NCBI RefSeq assembly: GCF_002007115.1
Contig: NZ_MVAD01000001.1
Coordinates: 2,914,001-2,978,000, forward strand
DNA: 64,000 bases
Direction: 5' to 3'
Origin: Massilia sp. KIM
GTDB lineage: Bacteria; Pseudomonadota; Gammaproteobacteria; Burkholderiales; Burkholderiaceae_D
Under the pieces are notes generated by a model. That model was given only the letters and a program-made list of their open reading frames with translations, did not search any database and was not told the DNA's origin. Positions within the stretch are counted from its first letter, which is position 1. Each line of letters begins with the position of its first letter. The translations under genes and the position numbers were made by a program. This document shows positions 57,569 through 64,000 of this stretch, piece after piece.

Positions 57569-58727
57569 CAGGGGGCGCAAAACTCGAAGCGTAGCCCTCG
57601 GGATCACTACCATCCCACACCTTCCCATCCATCAGCGTGGAACTGCGCAGTTCCCCCTGCGGCAGCGGCGTCCCGCTCAGTTCCGCCGCTTCGCGATACA
57701 GCTTCACCCGGTTGACCGAGCGCGCCACCGCCAGGTAGTCCAGGTCTTCCCGCAGCAGGCCCCAGCGCCGGTGCTGGGTCATGAACCACATCCCATCCGA
57801 CAGCCAGGGAAAGCTCGCCTCGCCGTCCGCGTAGAAGCGCAGGCCGTTATGACCGCGCCAGCCGCCGCACTCGCTGTGGCGCCCGGCCAGGCAATAGGTC
57901 AGCACTTCGCGCGCCGCGTTGACGTAGGCCGGGCTGGCCAGCACCTCGGCCGCCGCCTCGCGGTTGGTGCGCGAGGCATCCAGCCAGCGCGCCGCTTCCA
58001 GCAGGGCCGCGACCATCGCGCGGCAGGTGTTCGGATGCTTGTCCGCGAACTCGGCGCGCGTGCCCAGCACCTTGCCCGGATGGTTGGGCCACACCTGCTC
58101 GCTCGACGCGGCCAGCACGCCGGCCCCATCGCGCACCGCGCGCTGGCCCCAGGGCTCGCCCGCGCAGAAGCCGTCCATGTGCCCTGCCGCGAGACTGGCC
58201 GCCATCTGCCCCGGCGGCACCGTCACCAGCTGGCAGTCGATCCCGGGATCGATGCCGGCCGCCGCCAGCCAGTAATACAGGAACATCGCGTGGTTCCCGG
58301 TCGGGAAGGTGTGCGCCAGGGTCAGGCGGCGCCGCTCCGCGTGCAGCAGGCGCGCCAGCTGGGCCGGCTCGTGGGCGTAGTTCGCCAGCCGCCGCGACAG
58401 CGTGATGTTCTGCCCGTTCTGGTTCAGGTTCATGAGCGCCGCCATCGAGCGCTGCTGGGTGCCGATGCCGGTCTGGACTCCGTATAGCAGGCCATACAGC
58501 ACCTGGCCCGCGTCCAGCTCCCCTCCCAGCAGGCGGTCGCGCATGCCGGTCCAGGACAGCTCGCGGCTGAGCGCGAACTTGACGCCGTACTTCTCGTCCA
58601 GCCCGAGCACCGAGGCCATCACCACCGGCGCGCAGTCCGCCAGCGGCATGAAGCCGATGCGAACGGTGTCGATCTCGGGTTGGTCCGATCCGGCGGCCCA
58701 TGCGCCGCCTCCTGCCAGGTCTGCCAT
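57531..58727 (-). CDS. nasS: Nitrate sensor NasS (CmpA/NrtA-like)
   Basis: 398 residues, periplasmic-binding-protein fold without a signal peptide, so cytosolic. IDTVRIGFMPLADCAPVVMA, GQNITLSRRLANYAHEP and GFCAGEPWGQRAV match the nitrate/bicarbonate-binding family. In known systems NasS holds NasT inactive until nitrate binds. The last about 12 residues (PPARHSREGGNPSS) are encoded by an intergenic repeat that also leads to the stop codon, so the natural C-terminus has been replaced. AAGGAGA precedes the ATG. It follows nasT by 21 bp. Confidence 0.92.
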   Translation of the reverse strand: MADLAGGGAWAAGSDQPEIDTVRIGFMPLADCAPVVMASVLGLDEKYGVKFALSRELSWTGMRDRLLGGELDAGQVLYGLLYGVQTGIGTQQRSMAALMNLNQNGQNITLSRRLANYAHEPAQLARLLHAERRRLTLAHTFPTGNHAMFLYYWLAAAGIDPGIDCQLVTVPPGQMAASLAAGHMDGFCAGEPWGQRAVRDGAGVLAASSEQVWPNHPGKVLGTRAEFADKHPNTCRAMVAALLEAARWLDASRTNREAAAEVLASPAYVNAAREVLTYCLAGRHSECGGWRGHNGLRFYADGEASFPWLSDGMWFMTQHRRWGLLREDLDYLAVARSVNRVKLYREAAELSGTPLPQGELRSSTLMDGKVWDGSDPEGYASSFAPPARHSREGGNPSS

Positions 58728-58748
58728 AACTCTCCTTTGCCCGCGGCC

Positions 58749-59402
58749 TCAGCCGAGCAGGTCTTCGACGTCGAGGATGCGCTGGGCGATCTCGGCCAGC
58801 TTCATGTTCTTGTTCATGGCCAGGGTACGCAGGCGCTGGTAGGCCTGTTCCTCGGTCAGCTTGTAGCGCGTCATGAGCAGGCCCTTGGCGCGGTCGACGA
58901 CCTTGCGCTCGGCCAGCTTCTGGCGCGTGTCGGACAGCTCTTCCAGCAGCTTCTGCTCGCGCCGGAAGCGCGCCAGCGCCACGTCCAGCACCGGCTTCAC
59001 GCGCTCCGGCTGCAGGCCCGCCACGATATAGGCCGAGACCCCGGCCGCCATCGCCGCGTCCATGCTGGCCGGGGCGTCGTCCTCGGTGAACAGGACGATG
59101 GGGCGGCGCTCGTCGCGGGTGGCGATCACGATGTGTTCGAGGACGTCGCGCGCGTCGGATTCGCTGTCGGCGATGATCAGGTCGGGCTGCAATTGGGCGA
59201 TGCGCTCGGGCAGGAAGACGTCCGCCGGCAGCGAGGCGACCAGGTCGTAGCCCGACTCGAGCAGCCCAATGCGCAGCGCGGCGCTGCGCCGGGCCTGGGC
59301 GGCCAGGGCTTCGTCGGGGTCGGCGCCCGCGACCGTGGCGGGCAGCACGACGACGATGCGCAGGTGCGGCAAATGGGGTGAAGCACTGTCTGGCGATTTC
59401 AT
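58749..59402 (-). CDS. nasT: ANTAR-domain antiterminator NasT
   Basis: 217 residues. An N-terminal pseudo-receiver domain (LRIVVVLPA ... LIIADSESD ... VLFTEDDAPAS ... YIVAGL) is followed by a C-terminal ANTAR RNA-binding domain (about 158-212: LAERKVVDRAKGLLMTRYKLTEEQAYQRLR). It binds two-hairpin leader RNA and prevents termination; the matching target is at 57248-57298. It is partnered with NasS downstream. The start ATG at 59402 has only a weak ribosome site. Confidence 0.93.
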   Translation of the reverse strand: MKSPDSASPHLPHLRIVVVLPATVAGADPDEALAAQARRSAALRIGLLESGYDLVASLPADVFLPERIAQLQPDLIIADSESDARDVLEHIVIATRDERRPIVLFTEDDAPASMDAAMAAGVSAYIVAGLQPERVKPVLDVALARFRREQKLLEELSDTRQKLAERKVVDRAKGLLMTRYKLTEEQAYQRLRTLAMNKNMKLAEIAQRILDVEDLLG

Positions 59403-59565
59403 GCCAGCAGGTCATGCAAGATTCGCACCACCCACCAAAAGACACAGTTCCCTTCGCCCTTCTTATTCACGCCGGCTCGGGCGAGACATTCGCGCAACAA
59501 ATAACTGCCGTGGAGCAACATCGACAACTATTCACCGTTCGTATCGATGGAATCACGAATCTAAA

Positions 59566-59595
59566 GTTTTCTTATGACGAAATTCTTCCTATACT
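59566..59595 (+). promoter_or_regulatory. Candidate promoter of the two tiny ORFs
   Basis: TATACT at 59590-59595 in an A/T-rich stretch (about 59545-59625), with a poor -35 (GTTTTC or TTTTCT) 17-18 bp upstream. It ends 35 bp before the first small ORF. Confidence 0.4.
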
Positions 59596-59630
59596 GCAAC
59601 GCAACATCGCAGCATTTACCGGAGAAACCC

Positions 59631-59738
59631 ATGACCGCCACCACCAACTTCATCGCCGCCGCCCTCGCCGCCATCCGCGCTTTCTCGCAAGAGCTCTACG
59701 CCGCCCACGGCGGCTGGGCGCCTTCGGTGCGGGGTTGA
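59631..59738 (+). CDS. Small ORF 1 (35 residues)
   Basis: MTATTNFIAAALAAIRAF continues to SQELYAAHGGWAPSVRG. An amphipathic Ala-rich helix is followed by a Gly/Trp tail. GGAG lies 7 bp upstream and a TATACT promoter further up. Not recognised. The stop is followed 2 bp later by the start of a second 35-residue ORF, a layout that argues for translation of both. Too short for homology from sight. Confidence 0.5.
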   Translation: MTATTNFIAAALAAIRAFSQELYAAHGGWAPSVRG

Positions 59739-59740
59739 TC

Positions 59741-59848
59741 ATGAGCCTGCTCGAATACGTCCCCATCGCCTTCGCCGTGCTGGTGATCGTCGGCCGCGTC
59801 GCCATGTTCCTGCCGCGTCCGCCGAAAGGCCCCTACACCGCGATCTGA
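59741..59848 (+). CDS. Small ORF 2 (35 residues, one membrane segment)
   Basis: MSLLEYVPIAFAVLVIVGR is a membrane helix (about 5-24), then a short basic, Pro-rich tail (PRPPKGPYTAI). The start follows the stop of ORF 1 by 2 bp, so it is probably translated by re-initiation. It may be a small inner-membrane protein. Unknown function; a chance ORF cannot be excluded. Confidence 0.5.
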   Translation: MSLLEYVPIAFAVLVIVGRVAMFLPRPPKGPYTAI

Positions 59849-60017
59849 TCGCCGCCCGCGGCATTGCGCCGCAACATGGCTTTCCTCCCGAGCGCCGCCC
59901 ATGCAGCCGCATGCGCGGCGCTACGTCTTTACGACAAAAATCCCGCCTGTATTGACGCATCGCAAAGAGTCGCCTGAGCTAGAATGCAGTTCGAATTTTC
60001 TGGCAAGAAAGCAAACC

Positions 60018-62375
60018 ATGACGATGCGACCACCCGTATTCTTACTCGCTGCGCTGCTGGCGCTGCCGGCTGCGGCCTCCACCCCCATCACCCTCGACCA
60101 GGCCATGGCCCACCCGGACTGGATCGGCAACCCGGTCGAAGCGGCCTGGTGGAGCTGGGACGGCAAGCAGGTGTACTACAAGCAGAAGCGCACCGGCTCG
60201 CCGATCCGCGACACCTTCCAGGCCCTGCCCCAGCCGCGCCGCGTGGCGGACCCCGAGCTGGGCAAGCTCGACAGCCCGGACCTGATCTATAGCCGCGACC
60301 ATAGCCGCATGCTGGTGCTGCGCAATAACGACCTGTTCGAGCGCGACCTGAAGAGCGGCGCCCTGGTGCAGATCACCCGCGGCGCCAGCAAGCTGGAAGC
60401 GGTGCAGTACACCGCCGACGAGCGCGGCGTGCACTACCGGGTCGGCAGCGACTGGTATCTGTGGGACCGCGCCAGCAAGGTGGTCGGCCCGGCCGCCCTG
60501 CCGCGCGCCGCCAAGGACCCGGCCGCGCCGGACGACGACAGCCTGCGCGCCATGCAACTGCGCCTGATGGCCACGCTCAAGCGCCAGAAGGACGAGCGCG
60601 ACGCCCTGCGCGATCGCACCGACGAGCTGCGTCGCATCGACCCGAGCATGGCGCCGGCGCCGGTCTACCTGGGCGATAAGGTCGTGATCGAGGACAGCGG
60701 GCTGTCGCCGGACGGCCGCTGGCTGATCGTCGCCACCGCGCCCAAGGGCGCCGACAAGGGCCGCGTGGGCAAGATGCCGCGCTACGTGACCGAGTCGGGC
60801 TACGAGGAATTCGACGACCAGCGCACCCGCGTCGGCCGCAACAATCCGGCCGGCCACGCACTGAAGCTGATCGACCTGCGCACCAACAAGGTGCAGGACC
60901 TGTCTTTCGACGTGCTGCCGGGCGTGACCCAGGACCCGCTGGCCGAGCTGCGCAAGGCCGCCAAGCAGGACCCGCTGAAGGGCAACCGCGCTGTGCGCGT
61001 GGCCGACGGTCCGGGCACGATCAACTGGAGCGCGGATGGCGGCAAGGTCGCCATCATGCTGCGCTCGGTCGACAACAAGGACCGCTGGATCGTCGGCGTC
61101 GACCTGGCGGGCGCCAAGCTGCAGCCGCTGCACCGCCTGAGCGACGTCGCCTGGGTCAACTACGACAACAACGAATTCGGCTGGCTGCCGGACAACCGCA
61201 GCCTGTGGTTCCTGTCCGAGGAAAGCGGCTACTCGCACCTGTACACCCTGGACACCGCCGCCGGCGGCGCCGCGCGCGCCCTGACCTCGGGCAAGTGGGA
61301 AGCCTCGGAGGTGCGCTGGACCCGCGACGGCGGCACCGCCTACCTGATGTGCAACCGCGCCAACCCGGGCGACTACGAGGTCTGCGCCGTCAACGGCAAG
61401 ACCGGCGCTATCCGCGAAGTGACCCAGCTCGACGGCGTCGAGCGCTTCCGCCTGTCGCCGCGCGAAGACAAGCTGCTGGTGCACTGGTCCTCGAGCTACA
61501 CCCCGGTGCAGTTGGCCACCGTCGGCGTCGCCGGCGGCGCGGCGACCAAGCTGACCGACACCCGTACCGCCGAGTACAAGGCGCGCCAGTGGATCGAGCC
61601 GCAATACGTGGCCGTGCCCTCGAGCGCCGGCGGCGACCCGGTCTGGGCCAAGCTGTACCGCCCGGCCCAACTGGACCCGAACAAGAAGTATCCGGTGGTG
61701 ATGTTCGTGCACGGCGCGGGCTACCTGCAGAACGTCAGCAAGCGTTATCCGAACTACTTCCGCGAGCAGATGTTCCACAACCTGCTGGTGCAGCAGGGCT
61801 ACGTGGTGCTCGACATGGACTACCGCGCCTCCAAGGGCTACGGCGCCAAGTGGCGCACCGCGATCTACCGCCAGATGGGCCACCCCGAGCTGGAGGACTA
61901 CATCGACGGCCTGAACTACATGGTCAAGCAGCACCAGGGCGACCCGGCCAATGTCGGCATCTACGGCGGCAGCTATGGCGGCTTCATGACCTTCATGGCC
62001 CTGATGCGCGCCCCGGACCAGTTCAAGGCCGGCGCCGCGCTGCGTCCGGTGACCGACTGGACCAGCTACAACCACGAGTACACCTCGAACATCCTGAACA
62101 CGCCGGATCTCGATCCGCAGGCCTACAAGGTGTCGTCGCCGATCGAGTATGCGGAGAACCTGAAGGGCCACCTGCTCATCTCGCACGGCATGATCGACGA
62201 TAACGTGTTCTACCAGGACTCGGTGCGCATGGCGCAGCGCTTGATCGAGCTGAAGAAGGATAACTGGGAGCTGGCGAGCTATCCGATGGAAAGGCACGCG
62301 TACGTGCAGCCGGAGGCGTGGTTCGATCAGTATCGCCGGATCTACAAGCTGTTCGAGCGCACGCTCAAGCAGTAA
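60018..62375 (+). CDS. S9-family (DPP IV-like) secreted serine peptidase
   Basis: 785 residues. A signal peptide (5-20, cut near AAA-STP) and a beta-propeller domain (about 30-530) precede an alpha/beta hydrolase domain. The nucleophile Ser652 lies in GGSYGG, with Asp727/728 in HGMIDDNV and His760 in MERHAYVQ. It is likely periplasmic or exported and cleaves dipeptides or oligopeptides. The start MTMRPPVF was chosen because the upstream extension of the frame is not signal-like. Confidence 0.93.
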   Translation: MTMRPPVFLLAALLALPAAASTPITLDQAMAHPDWIGNPVEAAWWSWDGKQVYYKQKRTGSPIRDTFQALPQPRRVADPELGKLDSPDLIYSRDHSRMLVLRNNDLFERDLKSGALVQITRGASKLEAVQYTADERGVHYRVGSDWYLWDRASKVVGPAALPRAAKDPAAPDDDSLRAMQLRLMATLKRQKDERDALRDRTDELRRIDPSMAPAPVYLGDKVVIEDSGLSPDGRWLIVATAPKGADKGRVGKMPRYVTESGYEEFDDQRTRVGRNNPAGHALKLIDLRTNKVQDLSFDVLPGVTQDPLAELRKAAKQDPLKGNRAVRVADGPGTINWSADGGKVAIMLRSVDNKDRWIVGVDLAGAKLQPLHRLSDVAWVNYDNNEFGWLPDNRSLWFLSEESGYSHLYTLDTAAGGAARALTSGKWEASEVRWTRDGGTAYLMCNRANPGDYEVCAVNGKTGAIREVTQLDGVERFRLSPREDKLLVHWSSSYTPVQLATVGVAGGAATKLTDTRTAEYKARQWIEPQYVAVPSSAGGDPVWAKLYRPAQLDPNKKYPVVMFVHGAGYLQNVSKRYPNYFREQMFHNLLVQQGYVVLDMDYRASKGYGAKWRTAIYRQMGHPELEDYIDGLNYMVKQHQGDPANVGIYGGSYGGFMTFMALMRAPDQFKAGAALRPVTDWTSYNHEYTSNILNTPDLDPQAYKVSSPIEYAENLKGHLLISHGMIDDNVFYQDSVRMAQRLIELKKDNWELASYPMERHAYVQPEAWFDQYRRIYKLFERTLKQ

Positions 62376-62386
62376 GCGGCGTCACA

Positions 62387-62458
62387 ACCTTAGTCAGCCT
62401 AACAACCGTTGTTAGCCTCAAAACCGTTGTTAGCCTCAAAACCGTTGTTAGCCTCAAA
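62387..62458. repeat. 18-bp tandem array next to inverted-repeat element 5
   Basis: Three identical 18-bp units ACCGTTGTTAGCCTCAAA (62405, 62423, 62441) follow one degenerate unit (62387). The next bases, ACCGTCGTCCCGG, are the edge of the inverted-repeat arm, in the same phase. Confidence 0.9.
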
Positions 62459-62622
62459 ACCGTCGTCCCGGCGCAGGCCGGGACCCAAGTTCCGCTGAGT
62501 AGTCGGTAATCTACTCAGGCTCGCCAGCCCTCGCACGTCGTTCCCGCGAAGGCGGGAACCCAAGTTTAGTTGGGTAGCCGTTTACGCAAACTTGGGTCCC
62601 GGCCTTCGCCGGGACGACGTTT
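62456..62622. repeat. Intergenic inverted-repeat (BIME/REP-like) element, copy 5 (three arms)
   Basis: Arms at 62457-62492 (GTCCCGGCGCAGGCCGGGAC type), 62536-62565 (TTCCCGCGAAGGCGGGAA type) and 62588-62622 (reverse, GGCCGGGAC type). The outer two are a matched subtype; the middle arm belongs to the commoner subtype. It lies between the converging S9 and M20 genes. Confidence 0.9.
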
Positions 62623-62635
62623 CAAGGCTAACGAT

Positions 62636-63880
62636 TTACGCGTGCTGCGGCTGAAGGAAGTCGAGCAGCGTCAAGGCCACCACCTTGGTCGCCCGCCTCA
62701 AATCCTCCAGCAACAAGCGCTCATCCGCCTTCTTGGCGTTCGACTCGAGCACCGTGCGCGGCCCCGCCCCGTACAGCACCGCCGGAATCCCCTTCTCCCC
62801 ATACAAGCGCGCATCCGCATACAGCGGCGTCCCCTGCGCCACGATCTCTTCGCCGATCACCTCGCGCCCGTGCCGCTGCAGGCTCTGCACCAGCCGCTCC
62901 GACCCCGGCAACGGCCGCAGCGCCTGCGACAGCAGCAGGCGCCGGATCTCCAGCCGTATCCCCGGCGCGTCGCGCACCGCGTCCTCGATCAGCGCCCGCA
63001 GCGCCGCCTCGACCGCCACCGGGTCTTCCTCGGGAATCATGCGCCGGTCCATCTTCATGACCACCTTGCCCGGCACGACGTTGGTATTGGTGCCCCCATC
63101 GATACGCCCCACCAGCATGGTCGGCGAATCGATCCCCGGCACCCGGCTCTTGATCTTCTTCAGTTCAGGCAGCTGCCCATAGATCGCGTTCAGGATGCGC
63201 GTGGCCGCCTGCAAGGCATCGACCGCCGTCTCCGGCATCGCCCCGTGCCCCGCCTTGCCGTGCACCGTGATCTCGAGCTGCAGGCAGGCGTTGTGGGCGG
63301 TGACGATGTTGTACGCGAAGCCCGCGGCGATCACGTAGTCCGGCCTGGTCAAGCCCTGCTCCAGCAGCCAGCCCGGCCCCAGCAGCCCGCCGAATTCCTC
63401 GTCGTAGGTGAAATGCAGCTCCAGCGCGCCGCGCAAGGGAATGCCCAGCGCCTCCAGCGCGCGCACCGCGAACACATAGGTCGCGAAGTCGCTCTTGGAC
63501 ACGGCCGCCGCGCGCCCGTACAGGTAGCCGTCCTCCACCACCGCGCCATACGGCGGCTTGGTCCAGCCTTCGCCCGGCGGCACCACGTCGCCGTGCGCAT
63601 TGAGCGCCAGCGTCGGCCCGCCCGCGCCATAGGGCCGGCGCACGATCAGGTTGGTGATGCTCTGCATGCCGTAGTCGCGCACCTGCTGCGCCGGCACCGC
63701 ATGGCGCTCGGCCTGCCAGCCATAGGTCTCCAGCATCGCGGCCACCGCTTCGGCGTGGGGCGCGTTGTCGCCGGGCGGGGTATCGGTCGGAATGCGCACC
63801 ACCTGCTGGAGGAAGCCGACCTCCTCGTCGAAATGCGCGTCGATCCACGCCAGCAGGCGCTGTTGCATTTGTTCGTCCAT
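62636..63880 (-). CDS. M20-family metallohydrolase (ArgE/DapE type)
   Basis: 414 residues. Metal-site motifs LNAHGDVVPPGEG (His and Asp), AAVSKSDFATY and FTYDEEFGG (Glu pair) are present. At the final metal position, where relatives usually carry His before a DE pair, this protein reads NAKKADERL, so one ligand may be lost or shifted. A dimerisation domain lies around 205-320. It is probably a cytosolic amidohydrolase or peptidase. It starts directly after the stop of a PuuD-like gene, so a purine or ureide substrate is conceivable but unproven. Confidence 0.88.
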   Translation of the reverse strand: MDEQMQQRLLAWIDAHFDEEVGFLQQVVRIPTDTPPGDNAPHAEAVAAMLETYGWQAERHAVPAQQVRDYGMQSITNLIVRRPYGAGGPTLALNAHGDVVPPGEGWTKPPYGAVVEDGYLYGRAAAVSKSDFATYVFAVRALEALGIPLRGALELHFTYDEEFGGLLGPGWLLEQGLTRPDYVIAAGFAYNIVTAHNACLQLEITVHGKAGHGAMPETAVDALQAATRILNAIYGQLPELKKIKSRVPGIDSPTMLVGRIDGGTNTNVVPGKVVMKMDRRMIPEEDPVAVEAALRALIEDAVRDAPGIRLEIRRLLLSQALRPLPGSERLVQSLQRHGREVIGEEIVAQGTPLYADARLYGEKGIPAVLYGAGPRTVLESNAKKADERLLLEDLRRATKVVALTLLDFLQPQHA

Positions 63881-64000
63881 TTACTGTTTTCCTGTCTTGG
63901 CGCCGGCCTCGAACCATGCGCCGATCTGGGCGCGCTCGGCGTCGGTCATGTTGGTGAGGTTCGCCAGCGGCATGGCGTGGGTCTGCACCGTCTGCTGGTA
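63881..64000 (-). CDS. PuuD-like urate hydroxylase, C-terminal end (partial)
   Basis: The last 39 residues before a TAA, cut by the window edge. AMPLANLTNMTDAERAQIGAWF matches the C-terminal cytochrome c domain of membrane urate hydroxylase PuuD in two blocks; the Met of AMPLAN would be the axial haem ligand. Only the tail is seen, so another cytochrome c-domain protein is possible. Confidence 0.6.
   Translation of the reverse strand, partial: YQQTVQTHAMPLANLTNMTDAERAQIGAWFEAGAKTGKQ

Noticed and set aside
59378..59848. 156-codon plus-strand frame across the nasT-S9 gap
   Set aside because: Its second half is out of frame with the better supported small ORF 1 and becomes Arg/His-rich; no homology is evident.

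Overview
The window reads as an ordinary chromosomal stretch of a high-GC betaproteobacterium, most likely an Oxalobacteraceae member close to Massilia. This is inferred from the gene set (ferredoxin plus type-2 FNR, PHA depolymerase, glnA-ntrBC, large TonB receptors) and from a family of intergenic inverted repeats; no 16S gene is present to confirm it. About 50 genes are supported. Most are housekeeping, with a few accessory patches.

Layout: 1-1408, two tandem IS1595-type elements sharing an 8-bp target duplication. 1462-5392, map, then gapA and tkt on the minus strand. 5575-12491, two large TonB-dependent receptors flanking rsmE. 13234-16940, a FAD dehydrogenase, an EamA exporter and corA. 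17011-22469, ntrC, ntrB, a DUF4124 protein and glnA with a sigma-54/NtrC control region, then a divergent rhodanese. 22627-27305, a TAXI-type protein and a large class A penicillin-binding protein. 27580-30878, a MoCF protein, an EI24 protein, FKBP, ACBP, a PHA-granule protein and an orphan membrane protein beside a decayed Rhs fragment. 31448-33144, a thermolysin-like protease with its emfourin-type inhibitor. 33420-38747, fdxA, FNR, phaZ, an RcnB-like protein, rsxB and nth. 38753-45736, an NTF2-like protein, a chemoreceptor, proB, obgE, rpmA, rplU, ispB and tRNA-Pro. 45817-49002, an ankyrin protein, a dienelactone hydrolase and an unexplained DUF6345-type two-gene unit. 49039-59402, the complete nitrate assimilation locus. 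59631-64000, two tiny ORFs, an S9 peptidase, an M20 hydrolase and the end of a PuuD-like protein.

The strongest functional story is nitrogen control. NtrB/NtrC are encoded here, and both glnA and the nitrate operon carry convincing -24/-12 promoters with upstream NtrC-like sites. The nitrate operon also has a leader RNA with two hexanucleotide-loop hairpins (A at loop position 1, G at position 4) followed by an intrinsic terminator. That is the target architecture of ANTAR antiterminators, and the ANTAR protein NasT and its sensor NasS are encoded just upstream. Low ammonium would act through NtrC, and nitrate through NasS/NasT on the leader.

Five intergenic sites carry the same 30-35 bp inverted-repeat arm (11 arms in total). 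Three of these sites adjoin short tandem arrays, and in two the unit resembles the outer edge of the arm. One copy supplies the stop codon of nasS. The most novel-looking material is the protease/emfourin pair, the Rhs remnant with an orphan two-TM gene 18 bp downstream, the DUF6345 pair with a His-Gly/Cys arrangement, and two tandem 35-residue ORFs upstream of the S9 peptidase.
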